A DNA stretch of 64,000 bases. It comes from Rhodococcus coprophilus NBRC 100603 (GTDB lineage: Bacteria; Actinomycetota; Actinomycetes; Mycobacteriales; Mycobacteriaceae). Below are positions 10,259 to 17,361 of the stretch, one piece after another. Where the stretch lies: contig NZ_BDAM01000010.1 of assembly GCF_001895045.1 (NCBI RefSeq), positions 186,001-250,000 of the forward strand. Reading direction: 5' to 3'. Position 1 is the stretch's first letter. Each line of letters starts with the position of its first letter. The translations under genes and the position numbers were made by a program. Below the pieces are notes generated by a model. That model did not search any database. It saw only the letters and a list, made by a program, of their open reading frames with translations, and was not told the DNA's origin.

Positions 10259-10271
10259 TCCCGTAACGGGA
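10259..10271. promoter_or_regulatory. Inverted repeat upstream of the HsaA-like gene
   Basis: TCCCGT-A-ACGGGA is a perfect 6+1+6 palindrome 54 bp before the ATG at 10325. It shares the CCGT/ACGG arms with the repeat at 10172. It is a candidate operator. Confidence 0.35.
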
Positions 10272-10324
10272 CACCCAACCCCCGCTCGGCTTCCCCCAGC
10301 CGATACCCCAGGAAGAGTCACGCC

Positions 10325-11497
10325 ATGGGCCACGTTTTGGACAGAATCATGCAGCACGCGGACGAGATCCGCGCCGAGGGCGTCGAGGGCGACAAGATCA
10401 TGCGCCTCACCGACACCACCGCGAAGCACCTGCGCGAATCCGGCATCATCCGCACGTTCCAGCCGAAGGAGTTCGGCGGATTCGAAGGCCATCCTCGTGA
10501 GGCCGCGGAAACCGTGATGGCGCTCGGCGCGCTCGACGGCGCGACGGGATGGGTCGCCGGCATCGTGGGTGTGCACCCGTGGGAGCTCGCATTCTTCGAC
10601 CCGAAGGCTCAGGAAGAGATCTGGGGCGCCGACAACGACATGTGGATGGCGTCGCCGTACGCGCCCATGGGTGTCGCAGTGCCGGTCGACGGTGGCTACA
10701 TCCTCAACGGCCGCTGGGCATTCTCGTCCGGAACGGACCACTGCGGCTGGGTCATGATCGGCGCGGCAGTCGGCGACAAGGACGGCAACCGGACCGGTCA
10801 GGTCCTGCACGTCGTGCTCCCCCGCTCGGATTACGAGATCGACCAGGACAGCTGGAACGTCATCGGCCTGCGCGGCACGGGTTCGAAGGATCTGATCATC
10901 AAGGACGCCTTCATCCCGGAGCACCGCACCCTCGACGCCGAGATCGTGCTCAGCGGTAACGGCTGGCGTCACGCCGGTCGCGACGAGACGCTGTACAAGT
11001 TCCCGTTCTCGTACATCTTCCCGCTCGGCATCACCTCGTCCCTGATCGGCATGACCGAGGGCGCGCTGGCCTGCTACATCGCGGCCCAGAAGGAACGTGT
11101 CCAGGTCACGGGCGTCCCGATCAAGGAAGACCCCTACATCCTCTTCGCGATCAGCGAGGCGGCGTCGGAGATCTCCGCGTCGCGGCTGGCCCTGCTCGAG
11201 ACCGTCGACCGTTTCTGGGACAAGACGGACCGCGGCGAGGAGATCAGCTTCGAGGAGCGCGCCATCGGACGCCGCACCCAGATCTCGGCGGCATGGCGTG
11301 CCGTGCGCGCGATGGACGAGGTCTTCGCCCGCGCCGGCGGTGCCGCTGTGCACCTGAAGACGCCGATGCAGCGTTTCTGGCGCGACGCCCACGTGGGTCT
11401 CACCCACGCCATCCACGTTCCGGGCATGATCTACCATTCGGCGGCACTCACGCAGCTCGGCGGCGAGCCCCAGGGCGCGTACCGCGCAATGATCTGA
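10325..11497 (+). CDS. HsaA-like flavin-dependent monooxygenase (acyl-CoA dehydrogenase fold)
   Basis: This 390-residue protein has the acyl-CoA dehydrogenase fold used by the reduced-flavin hydroxylases HsaA, HpaB-like C2 and related enzymes. From memory of M. tuberculosis HsaA, matching motifs are GATGWVAGIVGVHPWELAFFD, SSPYAPMG-like, GGYILNGRW.FSSGTDH, VGLRGTGSKDLIIKDAFIP and QRFWRDAH near the C-terminus. HsaA hydroxylates the phenolic ring of the opened steroid nucleus to a catechol, using FMNH2 from the reductase HsaB. The extradiol dioxygenase that follows 30 bp later would cleave such a catechol, so the pair forms one operon. No HsaB-like reductase is visible in the window. The true substrate may be another polycyclic or aromatic phenol. 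Confidence 0.85.
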   Translation: MGHVLDRIMQHADEIRAEGVEGDKIMRLTDTTAKHLRESGIIRTFQPKEFGGFEGHPREAAETVMALGALDGATGWVAGIVGVHPWELAFFDPKAQEEIWGADNDMWMASPYAPMGVAVPVDGGYILNGRWAFSSGTDHCGWVMIGAAVGDKDGNRTGQVLHVVLPRSDYEIDQDSWNVIGLRGTGSKDLIIKDAFIPEHRTLDAEIVLSGNGWRHAGRDETLYKFPFSYIFPLGITSSLIGMTEGALACYIAAQKERVQVTGVPIKEDPYILFAISEAASEISASRLALLETVDRFWDKTDRGEEISFEERAIGRRTQISAAWRAVRAMDEVFARAGGAAVHLKTPMQRFWRDAHVGLTHAIHVPGMIYHSAALTQLGGEPQGAYRAMI

Positions 11498-11527
11498 TCC
11501 ACCCACAACATTCGAGGAACAACTGAC

Positions 11528-12436
11528 ATGACAGAGTTACGGGGTCTCGGTTACCTCAGAGTTCAGACCCAGGACGTCGCGCGGTGGCGCGAACTGCTCC
11601 TCGACGGTCTCGGTATGGCGGAGGGTTCCGGCCCGGAACCGGACGGCTTCTACGCCCGCGTGGACGAGCGTCGCTCCCGCATCCAGGTGTTGCCCGGCGA
11701 TTCGGACAAGGCACTGGCCGTGGGCTGGGAAGTCCGTGACGAGTTCGCGCTCGAGCGCGTTCGCGAAGCGGTCGAGAAGTCCGGCCGCACGGTGGAGGTG
11801 CTCTCCCGCAAGGAGGCGACCTACATCGACGCGGAAGGTGCCATCGCGTTCCAGGATCCGTCCGGCACCCGCATCGAGGTGTTCTTCGGGCCGGTCCTCG
11901 ACCACAGCCCCGTCGTCACCCGCTTCGCCGGTCGCTGGGTCACCGGCCGTCAGGGCCTCGGCCACGTCGTGCTGCCCTCGGCGAACTTCGACGAGACCTA
12001 CGAGTTCTACACGCAGGTACTGGGATTCCTGCCGCGTGGCTCGATCCGCCTCGACGAAGAGGGTCTCGCCCGCGTGCGCTTCCTCGGCATCAACGAGCGG
12101 CACCACAGCCTCGCGCTGTGCCCCGCGCCGCCGAGCGAAGAGCCCGGACTCGTCCACCTGATGACGGAGGTCGACACCCTCGACGCGGTGGGTCAGGCTC
12201 TCGATCGGGTCAACCGTCTCGACTTCTCGATCTCGTCGACGCTGGGTCGCCACACCAACGACAAGATGATCTCGTTCTACGTCCGCGCACCGGGCGGATG
12301 GGATCTCGAGTTCGGCACCGAGGGCATGCTCGTCGACGAGCGGTTCTACACGTCCGAGGAAATCACCGCCGACGCCTACTGGGGTCACGATCAGACGGGC
12401 TCCGAGCCGCTGAAGGCTTTCATCCCCGCCGGATAG
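11528..12436 (+). CDS. Type I extradiol dioxygenase (BphC/HsaC type)
   Basis: This is a 302-residue two-domain vicinal-oxygen-chelate enzyme that opens a catechol ring next to its hydroxyls using Fe(II). The iron ligands fall at His146 (GLGHVVL), His210 (LVHLM) and Glu261 (DLEFGTEG), practically the positions known for BphC, and second-sphere His192/193, His242 and Tyr251 are also in place. The first domain has lost its metal ligands, as is normal. It follows the HsaA-like hydroxylase by 30 bp, so the two probably act in sequence. The product would need a meta-cleavage hydrolase of HsaD type. No clear one adjoins, but alpha/beta hydrolases lie at 8119 and 18231. Confidence 0.9.
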   Translation: MTELRGLGYLRVQTQDVARWRELLLDGLGMAEGSGPEPDGFYARVDERRSRIQVLPGDSDKALAVGWEVRDEFALERVREAVEKSGRTVEVLSRKEATYIDAEGAIAFQDPSGTRIEVFFGPVLDHSPVVTRFAGRWVTGRQGLGHVVLPSANFDETYEFYTQVLGFLPRGSIRLDEEGLARVRFLGINERHHSLALCPAPPSEEPGLVHLMTEVDTLDAVGQALDRVNRLDFSISSTLGRHTNDKMISFYVRAPGGWDLEFGTEGMLVDERFYTSEEITADAYWGHDQTGSEPLKAFIPAG

Positions 12437-12469
12437 ACACGAGTAGCCCTGCCCGGCAGGCATACTCAC

Positions 12470-12501
12470 AGAAGCGCCGCGACATCTGTCGCGGCGCTTC
12501 T
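12470..12501 (+). terminator. Rho-independent terminator after the extradiol dioxygenase
   Basis: A 15-bp perfect stem (AGAAGCGCCGCGACA with TGTCGCGGCGCTTCT) has a tight TC loop and is followed by TGTTTT on the plus strand. It closes the hydroxylase-dioxygenase operon and separates it from the IclR gene. Confidence 0.85.
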
Positions 12502-12528
12502 TGTTTTCCACCGCCCTCGCGTTATTGT
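12501..12528 (+). promoter_or_regulatory. Probable promoter of the first IclR gene
   Basis: TTGTTT at 12501-12506 and TATTGT at 12523-12528 are separated by 16 bp and fit -35 and -10 hexamers. The -35 overlaps the T-tract of the preceding terminator. The shared palindrome starts 12 bp after the -10, so a bound repressor would block the start region. Confidence 0.45.
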
Positions 12529-12540
12529 TTCGAAAACTTG

Positions 12541-12558
12541 ATTGATCGATCGATCAAT
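12541..12558. promoter_or_regulatory. Operator palindrome, copy 1 (TetR-type)
   Basis: ATTGATCGATCGATCAAT is a perfect 18-bp palindrome (20 bp counting the flanking G and C). Near-identical 18-bp sites lie at 13337 and 15013. It sits just after the predicted promoter and 31 bp before the GTG of the first IclR gene. The TetR-like protein encoded at 15093 is the likely binder, because one copy lies in its own promoter region. Confidence 0.65.
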
Positions 12559-12589
12559 CCCTGGAAACCTACTTCGAGGGAGGACGCTT

Positions 12590-13255
12590 GTGTCCGGCGC
12601 ATCCGAAAGCCCCCAGTCCGTCCTGGGGCGAGTCACCCTTCTGCTCGAGCCGTTTCGCACCGCAGAAGGGCTCACCCTCACCGAGTTGGCCCAGCGCACC
12701 GGGTTCCCGCGCTCATCGACCCACCGCATGCTGCTCCAGCTCGTCAAGGTGGGCTGGATCAGCCGCACCGGCACCACGTACCGGCTCGGCCCCAAGATGA
12801 TCGAACTCGGCGCGCTCGCCCGGATACACGACCGGATCCACAAGGCCGCCCTGCCCGCGCTGTACGACCTGCAGACCGAGACCGGTCTCGTGGTGCACCT
12901 CGCCGTTCTGGACGGCGAGGATCTGCTCTACCTCGAGAAAATCGGCGGACGCTGGACGTCCGAAATGCCCTCGCACGTGGGTGAGCGCCGCCCGGCCGAC
13001 GAGACGGCGGCCGGCATCGCGATGCTGCACCACCGCGACGGCTCCCACGTGCATTCGTCGGAGGCGGATGCCTTCCTCGCGTCCGGGGGCGTGGTCCGGG
13101 GCGGCAATCCCGTCAGGTGCATAGCGGCGGCGTTCGACGCCGGCGACGGTGAGATCGCAGCGATCGCGCTGGCGGGTGCCCAGGGCCGACTCCCCGAAGG
13201 AGCGAGCCGTCTGGTCCGCGACGCGGCGGACGCGGTCTCCGCCCGGCTCATCTGA
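12590..13255 (+). CDS. IclR family transcriptional regulator
   Basis: This is a 221-residue regulator with an N-terminal winged helix (TLTELAQRTGFPRSSTHRMLLQLVKVGWISR) and a C-terminal IclR effector domain that is shorter than usual (about 250 is typical). I chose GTG 12590 because GGGAGGACGCTT precedes it. The frame extends upstream through TTG codons into the operator palindrome, which cannot be translated sensibly. IclR proteins often sense aromatic or organic-acid intermediates and control catabolic genes. A paralogue follows after 150 bp, and the two share the same promoter-operator design, which points to joint control by the TetR at 15093. Confidence 0.85.
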   Translation: MSGASESPQSVLGRVTLLLEPFRTAEGLTLTELAQRTGFPRSSTHRMLLQLVKVGWISRTGTTYRLGPKMIELGALARIHDRIHKAALPALYDLQTETGLVVHLAVLDGEDLLYLEKIGGRWTSEMPSHVGERRPADETAAGIAMLHHRDGSHVHSSEADAFLASGGVVRGGNPVRCIAAAFDAGDGEIAAIALAGAQGRLPEGASRLVRDAADAVSARLI

Positions 13256-13294
13256 CCAGCGGCGGGGCACAAACGCGTAACCGAAACATTCTTC

Positions 13295-13323
13295 TTCACC
13301 CGAGGCCGGTGTCCTGCTACAGT
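13295..13323 (+). promoter_or_regulatory. Probable promoter of the second IclR gene
   Basis: TTCACC at 13295-13300 and TACAGT at 13318-13323 are 17 bp apart. The shared palindrome starts 13 bp after the -10, the same geometry as for the first IclR gene. Confidence 0.45.
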
Positions 13324-13336
13324 CACGTAAAGATTG

Positions 13337-13354
13337 ATTGATCGAGCGATCAAC
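13337..13354. promoter_or_regulatory. Operator palindrome, copy 2 (TetR-type)
   Basis: ATTGATCGAGCGATCAAC matches copy 1 at 16 of 18 positions and keeps the TTGATCG/CGATCAA arms. It lies in the leader of the second IclR gene, 52 bp before its GTG. Confidence 0.65.
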
Positions 13355-13406
13355 GGTGAAGCTCCTGGTGGGGCCGTCCCCGATCCGATCGAAGATGGAG
13401 GTCCTC

Positions 13407-14162
13407 GTGAGGAACTGTGACGACTTTCCCGCGGCTGTCGTCGACCGTGTGGCCGGCTTGCTCGACGCGTTCCGGCACAGCGACAAGCTCACCTTGTCCG
13501 AGTTGTCCTCGCGCACAGGACTGCCCCGGTCGTCCACCCACCGGTTGCTCACGCAGCTGATGGCGTTCGGCTGGGTGCGCCGGGAAGGCCATTCGTACGC
13601 GCTGGGCCGCACCATCTTCGAGTGGGGTGCGCTCGCCCAGCACCAGGACGGACTGCATCGCGCCGCCCACCCTGTTCTCCAGGAACTGCATTCCGTCACC
13701 GGACTCGTCGTCCACCTGGCCGTTCTGGACGGTAGCGAGGTGCGATACCTCGACAAGGTCGGTCGCGAATCGGTTCCCATCCCCTCCCGCATCGGCGGGC
13801 GTCAGCCTGCTCTGCGTACCGCGCTGGGCAAAGCCCTCATCGCGCACACGCGGTTCGACCCCGCCGGAACCCCCACCCCGGGACTCGGTGATGCTCCGAC
13901 GGGAGTCGACGCCGCCCGGCTACGCAACGAGATCGCCTGGATCCGTGAGCGGCACGTTGCACACGAACGCGGCGAGTCGATTCCCGGTATCGCCTGTGTC
14001 GCAGCACCGATCGGTGACGGTCGCACCTACATCGGTGCACTGTCCGTCACCGGCGCAGCCGACAAGGTCGATGCCGTCCATCTCGCCACACCGGTCCGTG
14101 TCGCGGCGCGCACGATCTGGCGCAGCATGTCCCGGAACGCCCCGCAGCGACGCGTGGGATGA
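13407..14162 (+). CDS. IclR family transcriptional regulator (paralogue)
   Basis: This 251-residue IclR protein has the winged helix LTLSELSSRTGLPRSSTHRLLTQLMAFGWVRR and a full effector domain ending with the segment IAWIRERHVAHERGESIPGIACVAAPI, which forms part of the ligand pocket in this family. GTG 13407 is preceded by GGAGG at good spacing. The longer frame from 13338 would start with TTG inside the operator and is rejected. Sequence similarity with the gene at 12590 suggests an old duplication. The likely targets are the divergent SnoaL/HsaA promoters or the kshA region, but no site is proven. It is convergent with the SDR gene at 14189. Confidence 0.87.
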   Translation: MRNCDDFPAAVVDRVAGLLDAFRHSDKLTLSELSSRTGLPRSSTHRLLTQLMAFGWVRREGHSYALGRTIFEWGALAQHQDGLHRAAHPVLQELHSVTGLVVHLAVLDGSEVRYLDKVGRESVPIPSRIGGRQPALRTALGKALIAHTRFDPAGTPTPGLGDAPTGVDAARLRNEIAWIRERHVAHERGESIPGIACVAAPIGDGRTYIGALSVTGAADKVDAVHLATPVRVAARTIWRSMSRNAPQRRVG

Positions 14163-14188
14163 CGATCTCGGCGGCCTGCGCGACACGG

Positions 14189-14977
14189 TCATCGCACCAG
14201 CGCTTGACCTCCGTCGACGGGCAAGGCGTGCCCGGTGATGTAACGCGCTGCGTCGCTGCACAGGAAGACCACAGCGGGACCGATATCGGTTTCAGGGTCT
14301 CCGAGCCGGCCGAGCGGCACGGTACTCAGATACCCGGCGGCAGCGTCGGGATCGGCACGCGCCCAGTCCTGCATCGGCTTCGAATCGGCCAGGGGAAGAA
14401 TGGCGTTGACGCGAATGCCGTCTCCCGCCCATTCGCAGGCCGCGGTACGGGTCAGGACGCGGATCGCTTCTTTCGCGGCGGCATAGCCACCTGTTCCCGA
14501 CGGGTTCCACCGGATCCCCGCCGCCGAGCCCAGATTGACGATCGACCCGTGCCCTTGCAGATACGGGTGGCATGCGCGCATGAGCCTCCACGTCGCGGTG
14601 GGACCCGATTCCATTGCTTCCCGGTACGTGGCCTCGTCGAGTTCGAGCAGCGACCCGGGCGCGGCCGTCTGAGCATTGTTGACGAGCACGGTGATTCCGC
14701 CGAACTGTTCGGCGACTGCGGGCACCAGACGCTCCACCGCCGCAGCATCCGTCACATCGCACACAAAGGGCCGCGCGACGCCACCACGGTCGACGATCTC
14801 GCCGGCGACCGCTTCGATCGGCGCGGCCGTTCGCCCGACCACGGCGACCTGTGCGCCCGCGGCGGCGAGTGCGAGAGCGATTCCTCTGCCGATCCCCTGA
14901 CCGGCACCTGTGACGATGGCGGTGCCGCCTTCGAGGGCAGGGTTCGGGACCGGCGCGTGCATGGGCGAAGTTTTCAT
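14189..14977 (-). CDS. SDR family oxidoreductase
   Basis: This 262-residue short-chain dehydrogenase has the NAD(P) motif TGAGQGIGRG, the NNAQ structural motif, the catalytic serine in NLGSAAG and YAAAKEA with the Tyr-Lys pair. Residues QTAAPG replace the more usual AG after NN, which is a minor deviation. The ATG at 14977 follows AGGAG by five bases. It is divergent from the TetR gene at 15093, with the shared palindrome (copy 3) between them, so it is probably the direct target of that regulator. An alcohol or keto group of the ring substrate or side chain is a plausible substrate given the neighbours, but this is inference. Confidence 0.85.
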   Translation of the reverse strand: MKTSPMHAPVPNPALEGGTAIVTGAGQGIGRGIALALAAAGAQVAVVGRTAAPIEAVAGEIVDRGGVARPFVCDVTDAAAVERLVPAVAEQFGGITVLVNNAQTAAPGSLLELDEATYREAMESGPTATWRLMRACHPYLQGHGSIVNLGSAAGIRWNPSGTGGYAAAKEAIRVLTRTAACEWAGDGIRVNAILPLADSKPMQDWARADPDAAAGYLSTVPLGRLGDPETDIGPAVVFLCSDAARYITGHALPVDGGQALVR

Positions 14978-15012
14978 ACATACTCCTGGTGATCGGGATG
15001 AGGACAGACCGC

Positions 15013-15030
15013 ATTGATCAATTGATCAAT
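15013..15030. promoter_or_regulatory. Operator palindrome, copy 3 (TetR-type)
   Basis: ATTGATCAATTGATCAAT is a perfect 18-bp palindrome in the 115-bp gap between the divergent SDR and TetR genes. It keeps the ATTGATC/GATCAAT arms of copies 1 and 2 with a different centre. The position suggests autoregulation of the TetR gene and repression of the SDR gene. Confidence 0.65.
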
Positions 15031-15092
15031 CGATGTGGAACAATGAGCTCCTGAGGTGCACCGGCGCCATGCCACACGCCAGGAGGCTCAGA

Positions 15093-15680
15093 GTGGATCC
15101 ACAGGAACGCAAAAGGCAGATCCTCGACCGATCTGCCGAGATATTCGCGCGAAAAGGCGTCACCGCCACCACGATTCGCGACATCGCCGAAGCCGTCGGC
15201 GTGTACTCGGGAGCGCTCTACCATTACTTCCCGTCCAAGGAAGCGATCGTCACCGAACTGATCCGCGAATACCTGGAAGACCTCACCCAGCGCTGCTCAG
15301 AGGTGATGGCACGGTCGCTCCCGCCGGTCGAGCGGCTCGAGGCGCTCGCCGGTGTCGCTCTGACAACCAGCGAGGACTACCACGGAGCCACATCCATCTG
15401 GCGGCGCGAAGGTGAATACATGCGCGAACGAGTGGTCGAAGCCGACATGGTCGAGACGGCCGACGCGATGCAGGTGGCGTGGCGGGACACAATTGCCGAG
15501 GGCATCGAGGACGGTACGTTTCGCACCGACATCGACCCCGAGATCTTCCGGGAACTGCTCTACGACGCCGTCTGGCACGCGTCGCGCTGGTTCCGATCCG
15601 GACCCGAGCACACGACGGCCGACCTCGCTCACACCGTGATAACTGTGTTCGTCGACGGACTACGCCGCCGAGACGACTGA
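15093..15680 (+). CDS. TetR family regulator (KstR2-like)
   Basis: This 195-residue repressor begins MDPQERKRQILDRSAEIFAR, followed by the helix-turn-helix TTIRDIAEAVGVYSGALYHYF typical of TetR proteins. The HTH resembles KstR2, which governs the steroid C/D-ring regulon in mycobacteria, but the operator found here (ATTGATC arms) differs from the known KstR2 box. GTG 15093 follows AGGAGG. A longer frame from ATG 15033 lacks a ribosome site. The C-terminal domain (about residues 70-195) should bind the effector, perhaps a CoA thioester. It most likely controls its own promoter, the SDR at 14189 and both IclR genes. Confidence 0.87.
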   Translation: MDPQERKRQILDRSAEIFARKGVTATTIRDIAEAVGVYSGALYHYFPSKEAIVTELIREYLEDLTQRCSEVMARSLPPVERLEALAGVALTTSEDYHGATSIWRREGEYMRERVVEADMVETADAMQVAWRDTIAEGIEDGTFRTDIDPEIFRELLYDAVWHASRWFRSGPEHTTADLAHTVITVFVDGLRRRDD

Positions 15681-15711
15681 GCCGCCCCACCCACGTGGGG
15701 TGGGACGGCTC
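15679..15711. terminator. Bidirectional hairpin between TetR gene and kshA
   Basis: A 14-position stem with one C-A mismatch (GAGCCGCCCCACCC opposite GGGTGGGACGGCTC) begins at the TetR stop codon and ends 7 bp from the kshA stop. It can serve both converging genes. Confidence 0.65.
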
Positions 15712-15717
15712 GATGCG

Positions 15718-16854
15718 TCACTCTTTGGTCGCGGAGAGGTTTTCCTCGACCTCCTTGTGCCACGATTCGAGGGCACGGCTGGTGTCCACCTCGAACTCGA
15801 AGCGCTGGGTCATGTCGGGCGTGACATCCTCGACGTCCACGTAGAACTGGCTGTACCAGCGGCGAAGCTGGTAGACCGGACCGTCCTCCTCGGTGAGGAG
15901 CGGGTTCTCGATGCGCGTCTTGTGCTTCCAGATCTCGATGTCCTGCTTGAACTGCTCTTCGAGACCGTCGGTGAACAGCGTCGCCATCTCGGACATCTGC
16001 TCGTCGGTCATGCCGTCGATCTTCTTGACGATCGTGCCGAACTGCAGCACGAACGAATTCGACGTCACCGGGTAGTGGCAGTTGATGAGCTTGGACTCGA
16101 TGGTCTTACCCTCGGACACCGTGTAGATCGTGTCGAGCATGAAAGACGGACCGTAGTAGAACGCATCCGAAATCGTCTGCGCCTCCGGAAGATCCATCTG
16201 CACGCCGGTCTTGATGTCATCGCGCCCGTACGAACGCATGTGCTGGCCCGCGATGTGGCCGTCGAAGACGTTCTTGAAGTACTCGGGCATCTGGAAGTGC
16301 ACGTAGAAGAAGTGCGCCATGTCGACGACGTTGTCGACGATCTCGCGGCAGTGCGAGCCCTCGACGTGGATGGTCGTCCACGTCCAGTCGGACCACTGGC
16401 CGTCCTCGTAGCCCTCGATCTCGGGGATCGCGAGTTCCGGAGTCGGCTCCGTGCCCTGCGGGCAGTGCCACACGAAGAGCACGCCGTTGCGCTCCATCGT
16501 CGTCCACGTCTTGGTGCGGGCGACCTTCGGGGTACGGCGAGCGTAAGGCACCTCTACGCAACGGCCCTGACCGTTCCAGCGCCAATCGTGGAACGGGCAC
16601 GAGATGGTGTCGCCCTTGATCTCGCCGCGAGCGAGGTTGCCACCCATGTGCCGGCAGTACGAGTCGAGCACGTGCAGTTCGCCGGAGGTATCGGCGAAGA
16701 CGACCAGGTCGGTGCCGAACACCTTGACCTGGTGCGGCTTTCCATCACGGAACGACTTGGCGAGGCCGATGCAGTGCCATCCCCGCGCGAAGCGTTCGGG
16801 ATTGGTGCCGGTGTCGATGTTGCGGATCTCGATACGATCCTGCGGGACGGTCAT
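15718..16854 (-). CDS. kshA: 3-ketosteroid 9-alpha-hydroxylase, oxygenase component
   Basis: This 378-residue Rieske non-heme iron oxygenase matches KshA closely. The Rieske cluster ligands are Cys67, His69, Cys86 and His89 (CRHMGG and CPFHDW). The mononuclear iron ligands His181 and His186 lie in DNVVDMAHFFYVH, at the positions known for M. tuberculosis KshA. KshA hydroxylates C9 of 3-ketosteroids, and together with a ketosteroid dehydrogenase this opens ring B. The start ATG 16854 gives MTVPQDRIEIRNIDTGTNP; the frame beyond it is non-coding. Its reductase KshB and a KstD are not in the window. Rhodococci carry several KshA paralogues with different steroid preferences, and this may be a specialised one. 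Confidence 0.93.
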   Translation of the reverse strand: MTVPQDRIEIRNIDTGTNPERFARGWHCIGLAKSFRDGKPHQVKVFGTDLVVFADTSGELHVLDSYCRHMGGNLARGEIKGDTISCPFHDWRWNGQGRCVEVPYARRTPKVARTKTWTTMERNGVLFVWHCPQGTEPTPELAIPEIEGYEDGQWSDWTWTTIHVEGSHCREIVDNVVDMAHFFYVHFQMPEYFKNVFDGHIAGQHMRSYGRDDIKTGVQMDLPEAQTISDAFYYGPSFMLDTIYTVSEGKTIESKLINCHYPVTSNSFVLQFGTIVKKIDGMTDEQMSEMATLFTDGLEEQFKQDIEIWKHKTRIENPLLTEEDGPVYQLRRWYSQFYVDVEDVTPDMTQRFEFEVDTSRALESWHKEVEENLSATKE

Positions 16855-16909
16855 ACTTGTCTCCAAGAGGTTTACGGGCGAAGCGAACGGAACCTGACAC
16901 ACACGGGAG

Positions 16910-17188
16910 TCACCGGGCTGTGGCGACGGTGTCCTCGGAAGCGAGGGGCCGGACTGTCGGCTCGACCCTCGTTGTCGCACGGATCTTTCCCTCAGATACG
17001 GCCTCGTCGACCGTGCTATCCAGTTCGGCACACCGCATCACGTAGGCGGCGGGGTCGAGCGCACGCGCAGCGGCGAATTCTCGGCACGCCTCGCGGGCGG
17101 AATCGGACCATTGGATGCTCGTATGAGCGGGGCTGTACTTGGCGACGTGCACGCGGGCGTCACAGTTGCGACAGGCGAGCGACTGCAT
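16910..17188 (-). CDS. Small conserved-looking CxxC protein upstream of kshA
   Basis: This 92-residue protein starts MQSLACRNCDARVHVAKYSP and carries a single CxxC near the N-terminus followed by SIQWSDSAREACREFAAAR. It has no membrane segment or signal peptide. It is co-directional with kshA, 55 bp upstream, and so probably shares its transcript. It may bind a metal or pass electrons to or stabilise the oxygenase, but I do not recognise a named family. ATG 17188 is preceded by GAGGAAGGGAAA at rather long spacing; an upstream in-frame start at 17248 lacks support. Confidence 0.65.
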   Translation of the reverse strand: MQSLACRNCDARVHVAKYSPAHTSIQWSDSAREACREFAAARALDPAAYVMRCAELDSTVDEAVSEGKIRATTRVEPTVRPLASEDTVATAR

Positions 17189-17233
17189 GGGGACGTTTCC
17201 CTTCCTCGGATGCCCCGACAATAGAAACCTCGG

Positions 17234-17249
17234 TGTGGCGGCGGCCACA
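17234..17249. promoter_or_regulatory. Inverted repeat in the kshA/crotonase divergent promoter region
   Basis: TGTGGC-GGCG-GCCACA is a perfect 6+4+6 inverted repeat between the divergent CxxC/kshA transcript and the crotonase gene. It is a candidate operator with no assigned regulator. Confidence 0.3.
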
Positions 17250-17361
17250 ACGATTCAGCCCAGTGGAACGGCACGCCGGGGAAGACGACATCGGCGACGG
17301 GACGACCCGGCGATCGTTACGCTCCGCAGAACCAGCCGAGCCCGTCCCGCGGAGGAACACC

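Noticed and set aside
13338-13406. Longer start (TTG) of the second IclR gene
   Set aside because: This would translate through the operator palindrome. GTG 13407 has GGAGG at good distance and starts the protein where IclR proteins usually begin.
15700-17361. A long plus-strand frame leading into the crotonase gene
   Set aside because: The part before 17362 is antisense to kshA and the CxxC gene. The crotonase starts at ATG 17362 behind GGAGG, where the fold begins.
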